Of a DNA stretch of 50,705 nucleotides, positions 42,440-50,468 are shown piece after piece (position 1 is the first letter of the stretch; each line of letters starts with the position of its first letter). Both the position numbers and the translations under genes were made by a program. The DNA is from Akkermansiaceae bacterium (GTDB taxonomy: Bacteria > Verrucomicrobiota > Verrucomicrobiia > Verrucomicrobiales > Akkermansiaceae): NCBI GenBank assembly GCA_030725745.1, contig JANRFH010000002.1:85699-136403 (forward strand). Direction: 5' to 3'. The notes below the pieces were generated by a model that was not told the DNA's origin, made no database searches, and saw only the letters and a list, made by a program, of their open reading frames with translations.

Positions 42440-43861
42440 ATGCCACTCCTCATCAAAAACGCCACCATTGTCACTGCCGACGAGACTTTCGCCGGTGATG
42501 TGCTTGCCGAAGACGGAGTTATCAAGGAAATCGGTGCCGGGCTTTCTGCTCCGCATGCGGAGATGATTGATGCGACGGGCAAATATCTTTTCCCCGGCTT
42601 CATCGATCCGCATGTTCACATTTACCTGCCGTTCATGGGGACGTTCTCGAAGGATGATTATGCCTCGGGAAGCAAGGCGGCGCTGATGGGTGGGACGACG
42701 ACTTTGATCGAGATGTGTTGCCCGGCAAGGTGCGAGGATCCTCTGGAGGCGATACGGCTTTGGAAAAGCAAGGCGGCAGGGATTTCCTCCTGCGACTATA
42801 CTTTTCACATGGGCGTGACGCGTTTCGATGAAACGACAGCCGAAGCGCTCGACATCATTGTGCGCGAAGAAAAGGTGACTTCTTTGAAAATCTTCCTCGC
42901 CTACAAGGGAGCGTTTGGAATCGAGGACAACGAGCTTTATAAGACGTTATCTTTTGCTGCCGATCGCGGGTTGGTCGTTACCGCACACTGCGAGAATGCT
43001 GATCTGGTGTCGGAGAGGCAGAAGAAACTTGTGGCTGAGGGCAAGACTGGCCCCGAATGGCACGAGCCCTCTCGTCCAATTTCGGTGGAGGCAGATGGCT
43101 GCCACCACCTGATGACTTTTGCGGAGGCGACTGGTGCGGAGGTTTATGTGGTTCACACGAGTTGTATTCCGGCAGTCGAGGCGATCGAGGCGGCTCGGAA
43201 GCGCGGGGTGAAGGCGCACATCGAGACGGTGGCGCCTTATCTGACGCTCGACAGCTCGTATGCGGAGCTCCCGGATTTTGAGGGGGCGAAGTTTGTGATG
43301 TCGCCACCGATCCGTGAAAAGAAACACGGGGATTTTCTCTGGAAGAAAATCGCGGATGGAACGGTGGATACTGTCGGAACCGATCATGCGCCCTTTGATT
43401 TTGAAACCCAGAAGCGTATGGGGCATCCGGAGAATGCTCTGGATGCGGGCATGAACCCCACGGGTAAGCCGGGGAATTTCACGTTGATCCCAAACGGTAT
43501 TCCAAGCGTGGAGGAGCGGGTGAAACTGCTCTACACCGACGGGGTGTGTGAAGGGAAAATTGATCTTCAGACTCTCGTCCGATGCGCGAGCACGAATGCG
43601 GCGAAGATCTTTGGGCTGTATCCGAGGAAAGGCGCGATCCAGATCGGCAGCGATGCGGATCTGGTGCTTTGGGACCCGGAGTATCGGGGTGAGATTTCCG
43701 TAAAAACCCACTCGATGGCGACAGACTACTCCGCCTTCGAGGGCAAAAAGGTAAAAGGCTGTGCGGAGCTTGTCACCGTGCGCGGTCAGGTGCTGGTACG
43801 GGATGGCGAGTGGGCTGGGAAAGGTGGGGAAGGTTGTTTCCTTGTGCGTAGTGTGGGTTAA
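42440..43861 (+). CDS. hydA: Dihydropyrimidinase
   Basis: Hydrolyses dihydrouracil to N-carbamoyl-beta-alanine. It has 473 residues of the cyclic-amidohydrolase family. Metal ligands H58 and H60 (PHVHIYLPF), the carbamylated K150 in SLKIFLAYKG, H183 in AHCENADLV, a further His in YVVHTSC, and D near 316 in GTDHAPFDFE are present. The WHEPSRPISVEADG insertion and SDADLVLWDPEYRG C-terminal sheet fit dihydropyrimidinase/hydantoinase. Allantoinase is the alternative. The ATG at 42440 follows the palindrome by ten bases. A second copy of the dispersed repeat follows 23 bases after its stop. Confidence 0.92.
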   Translation: MPLLIKNATIVTADETFAGDVLAEDGVIKEIGAGLSAPHAEMIDATGKYLFPGFIDPHVHIYLPFMGTFSKDDYASGSKAALMGGTTTLIEMCCPARCEDPLEAIRLWKSKAAGISSCDYTFHMGVTRFDETTAEALDIIVREEKVTSLKIFLAYKGAFGIEDNELYKTLSFAADRGLVVTAHCENADLVSERQKKLVAEGKTGPEWHEPSRPISVEADGCHHLMTFAEATGAEVYVVHTSCIPAVEAIEAARKRGVKAHIETVAPYLTLDSSYAELPDFEGAKFVMSPPIREKKHGDFLWKKIADGTVDTVGTDHAPFDFETQKRMGHPENALDAGMNPTGKPGNFTLIPNGIPSVEERVKLLYTDGVCEGKIDLQTLVRCASTNAAKIFGLYPRKGAIQIGSDADLVLWDPEYRGEISVKTHSMATDYSAFEGKKVKGCAELVTVRGQVLVRDGEWAGKGGEGCFLVRSVG

Positions 43862-43884
43862 AAATCTTCTACTCTATTTTCCTA

Positions 43885-44082
43885 TGATCCTGAAAGGATC
43901 GCAGCAAGTAGCCGGGGGTTGCGCGAAGCGACTACCCCCGGAGCGCTTGGGAAAATTTCAAGTGATCCAGAAGGGATCGCAGCGGGCTGGCATACCCTTC
44001 GGGATGCAATATCTCGGATGATGGAACCGGGGGTGTTCGCTGCGCTCGACCCCCGGCTACTTGCTGTCATCCCGCCGGGATA
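43885..44082. repeat. Dispersed inverted-repeat element, copy 2 (~198 bp)
   Basis: It starts TGATCCTGAAAGGATC like copy 1 at 2939, with AGCAAGTAGCCGGGGGT next, and ends with the complementary CTCGACCCCCGGCTACTTGC followed by ATCCC. The central part carries GGATGC/GGCATACCC pairs. The terminal arms of copy 2 are closer to perfect than those of copy 1 at the right end but altered at the left (TTGCGCGAAGCGACTACCCC). The element fills the gap between the convergent hydA and phosphatase genes. Confidence 0.85.
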
Positions 44083-44114
44083 AGAGACTTAGGATGTGTG
44101 CGGATAATGTCGCG

Positions 44115-44756
44115 TTAGTGATTCAGTAGGGCATTGAGCTCCTCCGCATCATCCGCGATGGCATCTGCGTAGGAGAGGTGTTCGCGGTCGTGGTAGCCCC
44201 AGGTGACGGCGATGGATTTCATGCCAGCGTTTTTCGCGGTGTCGAGATCCATGGTGGAGTCGCCGACGAGGGTGCATTGCTCCGGAGAGAGGGCGAGGGT
44301 GGCGGCGATTTCCAGTGCTCCGGTGGGGTCGGGCTTGTGGGCGAGGCCTTCGCGGTTGCCGAGGATGGCGGCGAAGGTGTTTGCCGGGAAAAGCTTTTCG
44401 ACGATCTCCACGGTGAAGGGGTGGGGTTTGTTCGAGAGGACGGCGAGGGGGACGTTTTTTGCAGAAAGATCGGCAAGGGCTTCTAAGATGCCGGGAAAGA
44501 TGGAAGTGCCGGTGGGCCATGAGACGGCATAGTCTTCGGCGAAAAACTTGAGGATGCTGGCGCGTGTTTCATCGGTGGAGGCGGTGGGAACGGCACGTTG
44601 GACGAGCATTTTCGCCCCATCTCCGATGAAGGTACGGACGGCGGCATGGCCGTGCTGTGGTAGTCCGTGCATGGCGAGGGCACGGTTGAGCGACGCGGCA
44701 ATGCCGGGGAGGGACTCCACGAGGGTGCCGTCGAGATCGAAGATAATGGCTTTCAC
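44115..44756 (-). CDS. HAD family phosphatase, phosphoglycolate phosphatase-like
   Basis: A cytosolic HAD hydrolase, 213 residues. HAD motif I is FDLDGTLVES (nucleophile D7 and acid/base D9), motif II lies in VLSNKPH, motif III at HKPDPTGALEIA (Lys) and motif IV at LVGDSTMDLDTAKNAGM. Gph of this type removes phosphoglycolate made from damaged 3' ends of DNA. PpaX-like pyrophosphatase or another sugar phosphatase is possible; sequence alone does not decide. The ATG start at 44756 has a heptad element 6 bases upstream. Confidence 0.85.
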   Translation of the reverse strand: MKAIIFDLDGTLVESLPGIAASLNRALAMHGLPQHGHAAVRTFIGDGAKMLVQRAVPTASTDETRASILKFFAEDYAVSWPTGTSIFPGILEALADLSAKNVPLAVLSNKPHPFTVEIVEKLFPANTFAAILGNREGLAHKPDPTGALEIAATLALSPEQCTLVGDSTMDLDTAKNAGMKSIAVTWGYHDREHLSYADAIADDAEELNALLNH

Positions 44757-44762
44757 TGGGGG

Positions 44763-44799
44763 AAACTTTAAATTTTAAACTTTAAACTTCAAGGAAGAG
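44763..44799. repeat. 37-bp heptad element in a divergent spacer
   Basis: Plus-strand units AAACTTT, AAATTTT, AAACTTT and AAACTTC, followed by AAGGAAGAG. Third complete copy with the same 4 x 7 + 9 plan. It lies between the HAD gene (minus) and the permease gene (plus), nearer the former, with the same orientation relative to the HAD gene as the other complete copies have to theirs. Confidence 0.85.
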
Positions 44800-44821
44800 G
44801 CACTGGGTATAGTTTCCCGGT

Positions 44822-45769
44822 GTGGCAGGAACGATTGCAAAGACACAAGGCAGCTCTCTGTGGAGCGATGCGTGGCACCGGCTTTCCCGGAATAAGGCGG
44901 CGCTGGTGAGTCTTGCTGTTCTGGTGGTGATCCTGCTGGTGTGTTTTGTGGGGCCGTTTCTGCCGGTTGTAAAAAGCCCGACGGAGATCAATCTGGCGAA
45001 TGCCATGTCCCCGCCGAGCTGGCAGCATTGGTTCGGCACGGATCAACTGGGGCGCGATTTGCTTTCGCGGGTGTTGAGTGGCGGGCAGGTGTCACTGTTG
45101 GTCGGGCTAGTGGCGACTGGGGTGGCGGTGCTGATCGGTGTGATTTACGGTGCAGTTTCCGGATATGTGGGTGGGATGGTGGACTCGGTGATGATGCGTT
45201 TCGTGGATATTCTCTTTGCTCTGCCGTTCTTGGTGCTGGTGATTCTTTTTGCGCTGGTGGCGGACGAGCCTTCCGCGAATTTTACAACTTGGATTGTTGA
45301 AACGACCGGATGGCCGCGAGATCGGGTGGCACCGATCTCGACACTGATTCCGCTGTTTGTCGCGATCGGGGCGATTGGGTGGCTGACGATTGCGCGCATC
45401 GTAAGGGCGCAGGTAATGAGTATCAAGAAGCTGGAGTTTGTGGAGGCGGCGGTGTCGTTGGGGTTGAGTCAGGCACGTATTCTTTTTCGCCATATTTTAC
45501 CGAATGTTATCGGACCCGTGATCATTTACACGACGCTTGCTGTGCCGGGGATCATGCTGCTAGAGAGTGTGCTTTCATTCCTGGGGCTGGGAGTGAAACC
45601 GCCGAATTCATCGTGGGGCATCCTGATCAAGGAAGGTGCCGACCGGATGGAGATCACGCCGTATCTGCTGTTTTTTCCTTCTATGTTTTTCGCGACGACT
45701 CTGTTTGCGCTAAACTTCTTGGGTGACGGATTGCGTGATGCGCTGGATCCGAAGTCTTCGAAGGATTGA
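44822..45769 (+). CDS. Orphan OppC/DppC-type ABC permease
   Basis: An inner-membrane permease of the peptide/nickel transport class, 315 residues. An N-terminal OppC domain (SRNKAALVSLAVLVVILLVC) precedes a periplasmic segment (HWFGTDQLGRDLLSRV is the family mark) and five further helices, with the ATPase-contact EAA loop at EAAVSLGLSQARILFRHILPN and the VLSFLGLGVKPPNSSWG end. The start is the GTG at 44822. The usual partner genes (OppB, substrate-binding protein, ATPases) are absent from its flanks, so it may act with components encoded elsewhere. Peptide or nickel as substrate cannot be settled from sequence. Confidence 0.88.
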   Translation: MAGTIAKTQGSSLWSDAWHRLSRNKAALVSLAVLVVILLVCFVGPFLPVVKSPTEINLANAMSPPSWQHWFGTDQLGRDLLSRVLSGGQVSLLVGLVATGVAVLIGVIYGAVSGYVGGMVDSVMMRFVDILFALPFLVLVILFALVADEPSANFTTWIVETTGWPRDRVAPISTLIPLFVAIGAIGWLTIARIVRAQVMSIKKLEFVEAAVSLGLSQARILFRHILPNVIGPVIIYTTLAVPGIMLLESVLSFLGLGVKPPNSSWGILIKEGADRMEITPYLLFFPSMFFATTLFALNFLGDGLRDALDPKSSKD

Positions 45770-45787
45770 TACTTTAGTCGTATTAGC

Positions 45788-46837
45788 TTGGTTGCAAAGG
45801 GTGGCGGGTTGTGGGATAAGGTGTGTGTGCGAGTTTCCGCCCTAACGGATGTTTTTAAGGTATGGGTGTGGGCATTCGGGTCGTTAGTGATCGCGTTGTG
45901 GGCGACGCCGGTTTGTTACAACGGGGGGAAGGCGCTTTCCGAACTCTCTGCGACGAAGGACTTCAATGGGTTGGTGAACAAGGTGGCTGCGTGGTGTGGG
46001 GCGGCGGAGTTGGGTGATTTTTTCAAGGTGTGCTGGCCGCTGGCGGCGTTGTTGCTGCTGTTTCCGCTGATGGAATGGCTAAGGCTCGGCAACGAGAGGG
46101 GTGGGAAGCGGGTATGGTCGGTGCGCTTGCCACACGGTGCGGGCGGTGGGCAACCGATTGAGCCGAACCGTTGGGGGCCGTTGCATGGGGTAGCTGGCTT
46201 CTGCTTGAGCTTTGGGTGTTTTGTGCTGATCGGGTATGCCTTGCTCAAGGCTGGCTCATTTCGCTGGGCGGCGGATTACGGCAAGTGGCATCATGGGTTG
46301 TTTTTTGACATCGGCTGGGCGCTGACACTGGCGGTAGTGATGGAATTCTTTTTCCGCTGTGTCTTGCTGGGTATTTTCTTGAGGGCGATGGGAGTTTGGT
46401 CGGCGATTGCGCTGGCGGCGGTGATGTTTGGCATGGTGCATTTCCTGATGAGTGGTTTCGCGGTGGCGAAGGCTCTGGATGGGGAGATGCTTTCGGCGGT
46501 GCAGTTGACGGGGACTTTGCTGGCTGGGGGGGATCTGGCGATGCGTGTGGTGACGGTTTTTGTGCCGTGGTTTGCCTTTGGTTGTGTGCTGGGCTGGGCG
46601 CGGTGGCGGACGGCTTCGGTGTGGTTGCCGGCTTCGTTGCTGATGGGGTGGCTGCTGGCGGATAGGCTTTTTACGAAAGCGACGGATGTGGTGGAGATCC
46701 CGGACAGGCTGGCGGCATTCGTTTCGGCGGGATCGGTGCATGAGGGGATTGCGCCGTTCCTTGGGGTAATCGCGGTGGGTGGGATGGTTCATATTTTCAC
46801 CTACCTGAATGCAAGTGGACGCGAAGCGAGGGATTGA
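45788..46837 (+). CDS. CPBP-type intramembrane protein with degenerate metalloprotease motif
   Basis: 349 residues with seven or eight hydrophobic helices. The CPBP (CAAX protease and bacteriocin-processing) region is visible at about 175-290. Motif 1, normally EExxxR, reads MEFFFR: the first Glu is replaced by Met. Motif 2 is FGMVHF with the conserved His, and a late Asn/His motif is not clear. Whether it is active is uncertain. The start is TTG at 45788; other low-quality starts (GTG 45821) exist. The 3' end overlaps comF by 29 bases. A second CPBP gene lies on the other side of comF. Confidence 0.7.
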   Translation: MVAKGGGLWDKVCVRVSALTDVFKVWVWAFGSLVIALWATPVCYNGGKALSELSATKDFNGLVNKVAAWCGAAELGDFFKVCWPLAALLLLFPLMEWLRLGNERGGKRVWSVRLPHGAGGGQPIEPNRWGPLHGVAGFCLSFGCFVLIGYALLKAGSFRWAADYGKWHHGLFFDIGWALTLAVVMEFFFRCVLLGIFLRAMGVWSAIALAAVMFGMVHFLMSGFAVAKALDGEMLSAVQLTGTLLAGGDLAMRVVTVFVPWFAFGCVLGWARWRTASVWLPASLLMGWLLADRLFTKATDVVEIPDRLAAFVSAGSVHEGIAPFLGVIAVGGMVHIFTYLNASGREARD

Positions 46838-47552
46838 GGTGCTGGATTGGGTTTATCCTCCGGTGTGCGAGATCTGCGGTTGTGGATTGGGCGGGGGTGA
46901 TGCGCTTTGTGAAGAATGCTCCGGAAAAATGCTGCGTATCGAGGCACCATTCTGCGATATGTGTGGTGAGGGTTTCGAGGGGCAGATCGATGGTGCTTTT
47001 GATTGCCCAAACTGCCGGGAGGTTTCGTTTCACTTTGAGTTCGCGAGGGCGGCGATGCTGCGTTCTGAGAGGGTGCTGGATCTGGTGCACCGTCTAAAAT
47101 ATGGCAGGGAAGTGCATCTTGCAGGTGCCTTGGGAAGATTGGCCGTCGGGGCTTTTTCTGATAGGAGATTGGGTGTGGCTATGGAGGAGAAATGGCCATT
47201 GGTGCCCGTGCCGCTTCACCGGAGCAGGCAGCGGGAGAGGTATTTCAATCAGGCAGATGAGATCTGCCGGGCAATCGCTGAGGAGACAGGGCTGGAGGTG
47301 CAGCGGCTGCTGAAGCGTGTGCGTAAGACTGAGACGCAGACACGCCTGAACAGGAAGCAGCGCATGGAAAATCTCAAAGGCGCGTTCGCGGTGAGGCGTC
47401 CGTGGGGGCGGGAAATGAAGATGCCAGATACGCCCGGAGTGATTCTTGTGGACGATGTTTTCACTACGGGATCCACCGTAGATGCCTGTGCGAAGGTTCT
47501 GAAAAAAGTCGGAGTCGAGCGGGTGGCGGTGCTGACGGTAATGCGCGGCTAG
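46809..47552 (+). CDS. ComF family protein (phosphoribosyltransferase-like)
   Basis: A cytosolic ComF-type protein, 247 residues. An N-terminal double zinc finger (CEICGCGL at 18-25, then CEEC, CDMC and CPNC) is followed by a phosphoribosyltransferase fold with the PRPP signature VILVDDVFTTGSTVDAC. In naturally competent bacteria ComF helps DNA uptake or recombination; elsewhere its role is unclear. The ATG at 46809 lies inside the 3' end of the CPBP gene. It ends four bases inside the facing CPBP gene, an overlap of convergent genes. Confidence 0.9.
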   Translation: MQVDAKRGIEVLDWVYPPVCEICGCGLGGGDALCEECSGKMLRIEAPFCDMCGEGFEGQIDGAFDCPNCREVSFHFEFARAAMLRSERVLDLVHRLKYGREVHLAGALGRLAVGAFSDRRLGVAMEEKWPLVPVPLHRSRQRERYFNQADEICRAIAEETGLEVQRLLKRVRKTETQTRLNRKQRMENLKGAFAVRRPWGREMKMPDTPGVILVDDVFTTGSTVDACAKVLKKVGVERVAVLTVMRG

Positions 47553-48520
47553 TGTTCGCCAGTGGGCTTATCGAAAAGCCTGACAACAAAGAAGCAGGCA
47601 ACGAAGCTGAAGCCGAGAGTGACGACGGGGAGGATGCCAGTTTTCAGATCAGTGCCGATGAACCAAGGGTAGAGCGGTGAGTGGGTGTTTGTGTCACGTG
47701 TGAGCGTGAAGGTCTTGAGCGCGAGGACGAGTCCAGCATGTAGCCCGATGGGGAACCAGAGTGCATTTGTGCGCGAGCGGCACCATGCGAGGATGAGGCC
47801 GAAGACGGCGAGAGTGGTGAATTCTGTGACAAAGAATTTAGCATTGGCGAAATGGCCAAGGGCATTGCCGAGGATTTCGAGGCCGGCGTGCCATGCGCGT
47901 GGGTCGCTGATTTCCATGCCGGGAGGCGCTTTGAGGAAATGCACGAAGGCAAAAAATAGCGAGCTGCCGATCCATGCGGTCAAGGCCGGGCTGGCGCGCA
48001 GCCAGAGGCCGAGGATGAGGCCGCGGAAAATGAGCTCTTCAACTACCCCGGCACCGAGCGCAGGGATGAGTGCTTTCGAGAAAAATCGTGAGATGGAGAA
48101 TGTTTCATCCTTGGAGTCGGCAGCTCCGGCGAGGTGTAGGATGAGGGCGAGTGCTCCCAACGTAGCAGCACCTATAAGGATGCCAGTGCCAAGTTGCGCG
48201 AGGCGCTGAGACCATGGAAGACGGGAGCTGGGTGGGACGATGGAGGCAGGATCGCGAGGTATGGCTTTGATCCTCCGGGCAAGCAGGGGAACGAGTGCGA
48301 GTCCAGCGATGAGAAGTGCTCGGCTGAAAAATCGATCCGGCTCCGCGCGGCCTGCTGAGCCTGCGATGGATTCGATAATGGAGGGGTAGTCTGCGGTTTC
48401 TGCGTTATGAGCGAGCGTTTTCCCTGCATCGTATAGATACGGTGTGAGCAGGGCGGCTGCCAGTAGGGATACCGCTAGCCATAGGATGATGGCTCCGGCT
48501 TCTGATTTCAGGAAACGCAT
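47549..48520 (-). CDS. CPBP family intramembrane metalloprotease
   Basis: 323 residues with about eight helices. The catalytic motifs look complete: EELIFRG (motif EExxxR), FFAFVHF with its His, and a final HAG near 280. Members process prenylated or bacteriocin-type peptides in the membrane. The ATG is at 48520. This is a paralogue-like partner of the CPBP gene at 45788 across comF. Its substrate is unknown. Confidence 0.88.
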   Translation of the reverse strand: MRFLKSEAGAIILWLAVSLLAAALLTPYLYDAGKTLAHNAETADYPSIIESIAGSAGRAEPDRFFSRALLIAGLALVPLLARRIKAIPRDPASIVPPSSRLPWSQRLAQLGTGILIGAATLGALALILHLAGAADSKDETFSISRFFSKALIPALGAGVVEELIFRGLILGLWLRASPALTAWIGSSLFFAFVHFLKAPPGMEISDPRAWHAGLEILGNALGHFANAKFFVTEFTTLAVFGLILAWCRSRTNALWFPIGLHAGLVLALKTFTLTRDTNTHSPLYPWFIGTDLKTGILPVVTLGFSFVACFFVVRLFDKPTGEH

Positions 48521-48543
48521 GTGAGACGCTATTTATAACCCGA

Positions 48544-49827
48544 TCAACCAATGCTGGTCGAGCCGAAGTATGGGACTAGGGCTTCGGGGATTTTAATTGA
48601 GCCATCCGGCTGCTGGTATTGCTCTAGCAGGGCGACGTAGAGGCGCGGGAGTGCTGTGCCGGAGCCGTTCAGTGTGTGTGGAAAACGGTTTTTGCCCTCG
48701 GCGTCTTTGAAACGCGTTTTCATGCGGCGTGCCTGGTAGTCGCCGAAGCAGGAACAGGAGGAGACTTCGAGGTATTTCCCGTGGCCGGGCGCCCAAACTT
48801 CGATGTCGTAGGTTTTGGCGGAGGATTGGCCGACGTCTCCGGTGCAGAGCTCGATGACGCGGTAGTGGAGACCGAGTTTCTGCAGGATGCTTTCGGCGTG
48901 GCCGGTGAGTTGCTCAAGGACTTCGAAGCCTGTCTCAGGATCGACGATCTGGACGAGCTCGACTTTGTCGAACTGGTGCATGCGGATGATGCCCTTGTTG
49001 TCGCGGCCTGCGGAGCCGGCTTCGCGGCGGAAACACGGGGTGTAAGCGACCATCTTCACCGGCAGATCGGCGGCGGGGATGATCGTATCGCGGTAAAGGT
49101 TCGTCACAGGGACTTCTGCGGTGGGGGCGAGGAAAAGGGTGTTGCGGCCATCGCTTTCGGCGGGCTCGGTGCCGTACATGTCGTCCTCGAATTTCGGGAG
49201 CTGGCCGGTGCCTTCCATGCACTCACGCAGGACGAGGTGGGGGACGTTGACTTCCTCGTAGCCGTTGTCCGACTGGGTATCTAGTAGGAAGCTGATGAGG
49301 GCGCGCTCAAGGCGTGCGCCTTTGCCGCGATAGACCGCGAAGCCGGAGCCGGAGAGGCGGATGGCATCTTCCCACGAGATGAGGCCGTGTTGGGTGGCGA
49401 GGTCGACGTGGTCTTTCGGGTCGGTGAGATTTGGCTTTTCACCCCACTCGCGGATGACGGGGTTTGCGTCCTCGTTGTCGCCAATGGGGCAGGCCTCGTG
49501 GGGGAGGTTGGGGATGTTGAGGAGGAGGTCGTTTTGCTTGGCGGTGGTCTCTTCAGCGAGGGTGTCGAACTTGGCGATCTCCTCGTTGATGGCGCGGACT
49601 TCGGCCTCAATGGGGGAGGTGTCTTCGCCCTTGGATTTCAGTTGGCCGATCTGCTTGGAGGTGCTCTTGCGCTTGGCTTGGAGTTCCTGCTTGGATGTTT
49701 CTGCGGCGCGGCGGGATTCATCGCAGGCGAGGACTTCGTCGATAAGCTTCCAATGGTCGCCGCCGCGAGCTTTAAGGCGCGTTTTTACGTCTTCTGCGTT
49801 TTCCCGAATGATTCTGATGTCCAGCAT
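48544..49827 (-). CDS. serS: Seryl-tRNA synthetase
   Basis: Charges tRNA-Ser. It has 427 residues: an N-terminal antiparallel coiled-coil arm (about 30-100, ELQAKRKSTSKQIGQLKS), class II motif 1 region GYEEVNVPHLVLRECMEGTG, motif 2 CFRREAGSAGRDNKGIIRMHQF and motif 3 HTLNGSGTALPRLYVALLEQ. TAEVPVTNLYRDTI is the family TxE loop. The ATG at 49827 gives the typical N-terminus MLDIRIIRENAEDVK. It lies 23 bases after the CPBP gene on the same strand. Confidence 0.97.
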   Translation of the reverse strand: MLDIRIIRENAEDVKTRLKARGGDHWKLIDEVLACDESRRAAETSKQELQAKRKSTSKQIGQLKSKGEDTSPIEAEVRAINEEIAKFDTLAEETTAKQNDLLLNIPNLPHEACPIGDNEDANPVIREWGEKPNLTDPKDHVDLATQHGLISWEDAIRLSGSGFAVYRGKGARLERALISFLLDTQSDNGYEEVNVPHLVLRECMEGTGQLPKFEDDMYGTEPAESDGRNTLFLAPTAEVPVTNLYRDTIIPAADLPVKMVAYTPCFRREAGSAGRDNKGIIRMHQFDKVELVQIVDPETGFEVLEQLTGHAESILQKLGLHYRVIELCTGDVGQSSAKTYDIEVWAPGHGKYLEVSSCSCFGDYQARRMKTRFKDAEGKNRFPHTLNGSGTALPRLYVALLEQYQQPDGSIKIPEALVPYFGSTSIG

Positions 49828-49895
49828 GGCTGGCGGGAGTCTTGTTGAGGGGGTGGTTGGATGGCAAGGGAAAGGTGAAACCTACCAACCCGATC

Positions 49896-50198
49896 TCATC
49901 CCCGTTTGCGACGTGTTCCGAATTCAGGCTTTCTGGCATTGTGCCTGATTACCTGCACTCGCACCCTGTCGTTCAGATCCTCATACAGGATGTTAAATGG
50001 AAATGTGTTCATGTTCAGGCGTCTCAAGCCCGAAGGATCGAAATGGTGACTGACCGATGTTGAACGAATTGCTTCCAAGGCGGACGAAAGTTCGTCCCAG
50101 AACTGTGTGGCAACGAATTCCGAGGCGTTCTCAAAGTAATACTTCATTGCCTCATTGATATCCCGCTGAACTTGCGGGTGGTAGCGGATCGGTTTCAA
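49896..50198 (-). CDS. RelE/ParE-superfamily toxin
   Basis: A 100-residue type II toxin. The ParE/RelE-fold is visible in IRYHPQVQRDINEAMKYYFEN, FWDELSSALEAIRS, and the C-terminal strand RRLNMNTFPFNILYEDLNDRVRVQVIRHNARKP with the Arg/His pattern. It overlaps the antitoxin stop by four bases. RelE-type toxins cut mRNA at the ribosome and ParE-type toxins poison gyrase; the Arg/His set does not decide between them. Confidence 0.85.
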   Translation of the reverse strand: MKPIRYHPQVQRDINEAMKYYFENASEFVATQFWDELSSALEAIRSTSVSHHFDPSGLRRLNMNTFPFNILYEDLNDRVRVQVIRHNARKPEFGTRRKRG

Positions 50199-50410
50199 TT
50201 CGTCCGAAGATGATTGAGTCCGGCTAGCAGCTCTTCATGTGAAATGTCCTGCACTTCGCCGCTGGAGGTTTCCCGGATGCGCTGGGTGACCTCGGCATCG
50301 CTCACATCGTATTCAGGGGAGCCGAAATCCTCAAGTAACCTAGCTATAAGTTCGCCCTGCTTCGAACGGGGTAAATGTCGGGCTTCCGAGCGGATCTCTT
50401 CGACGTTCAT
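50195..50410 (-). CDS. Antitoxin of the addiction-module family
   Basis: From the ATG at 50410 it has 71 residues, starting MNVEEIRSEARHLPRSKQGE. It resembles the small antitoxins of the CHP02574 type that pair with RelE/ParE toxins: a helical LIARLLEDFGSPEYDVSDAE, and a tail ISHEELLAGLNHLRTN. The first 60 codons of the longer frame, up to 50590, are not protein-like and overlap the next gene. Translational coupling to the toxin through ATGA supports the pairing. It probably binds its own promoter. Confidence 0.82.
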   Translation of the reverse strand: MNVEEIRSEARHLPRSKQGELIARLLEDFGSPEYDVSDAEVTQRIRETSSGEVQDISHEELLAGLNHLRTN

Positions 50411-50468
50411 GGTTACTATAGATAGCTGGAAATGAGGGAAATGACAAGTTCTCAACCGCATTGCCGGG

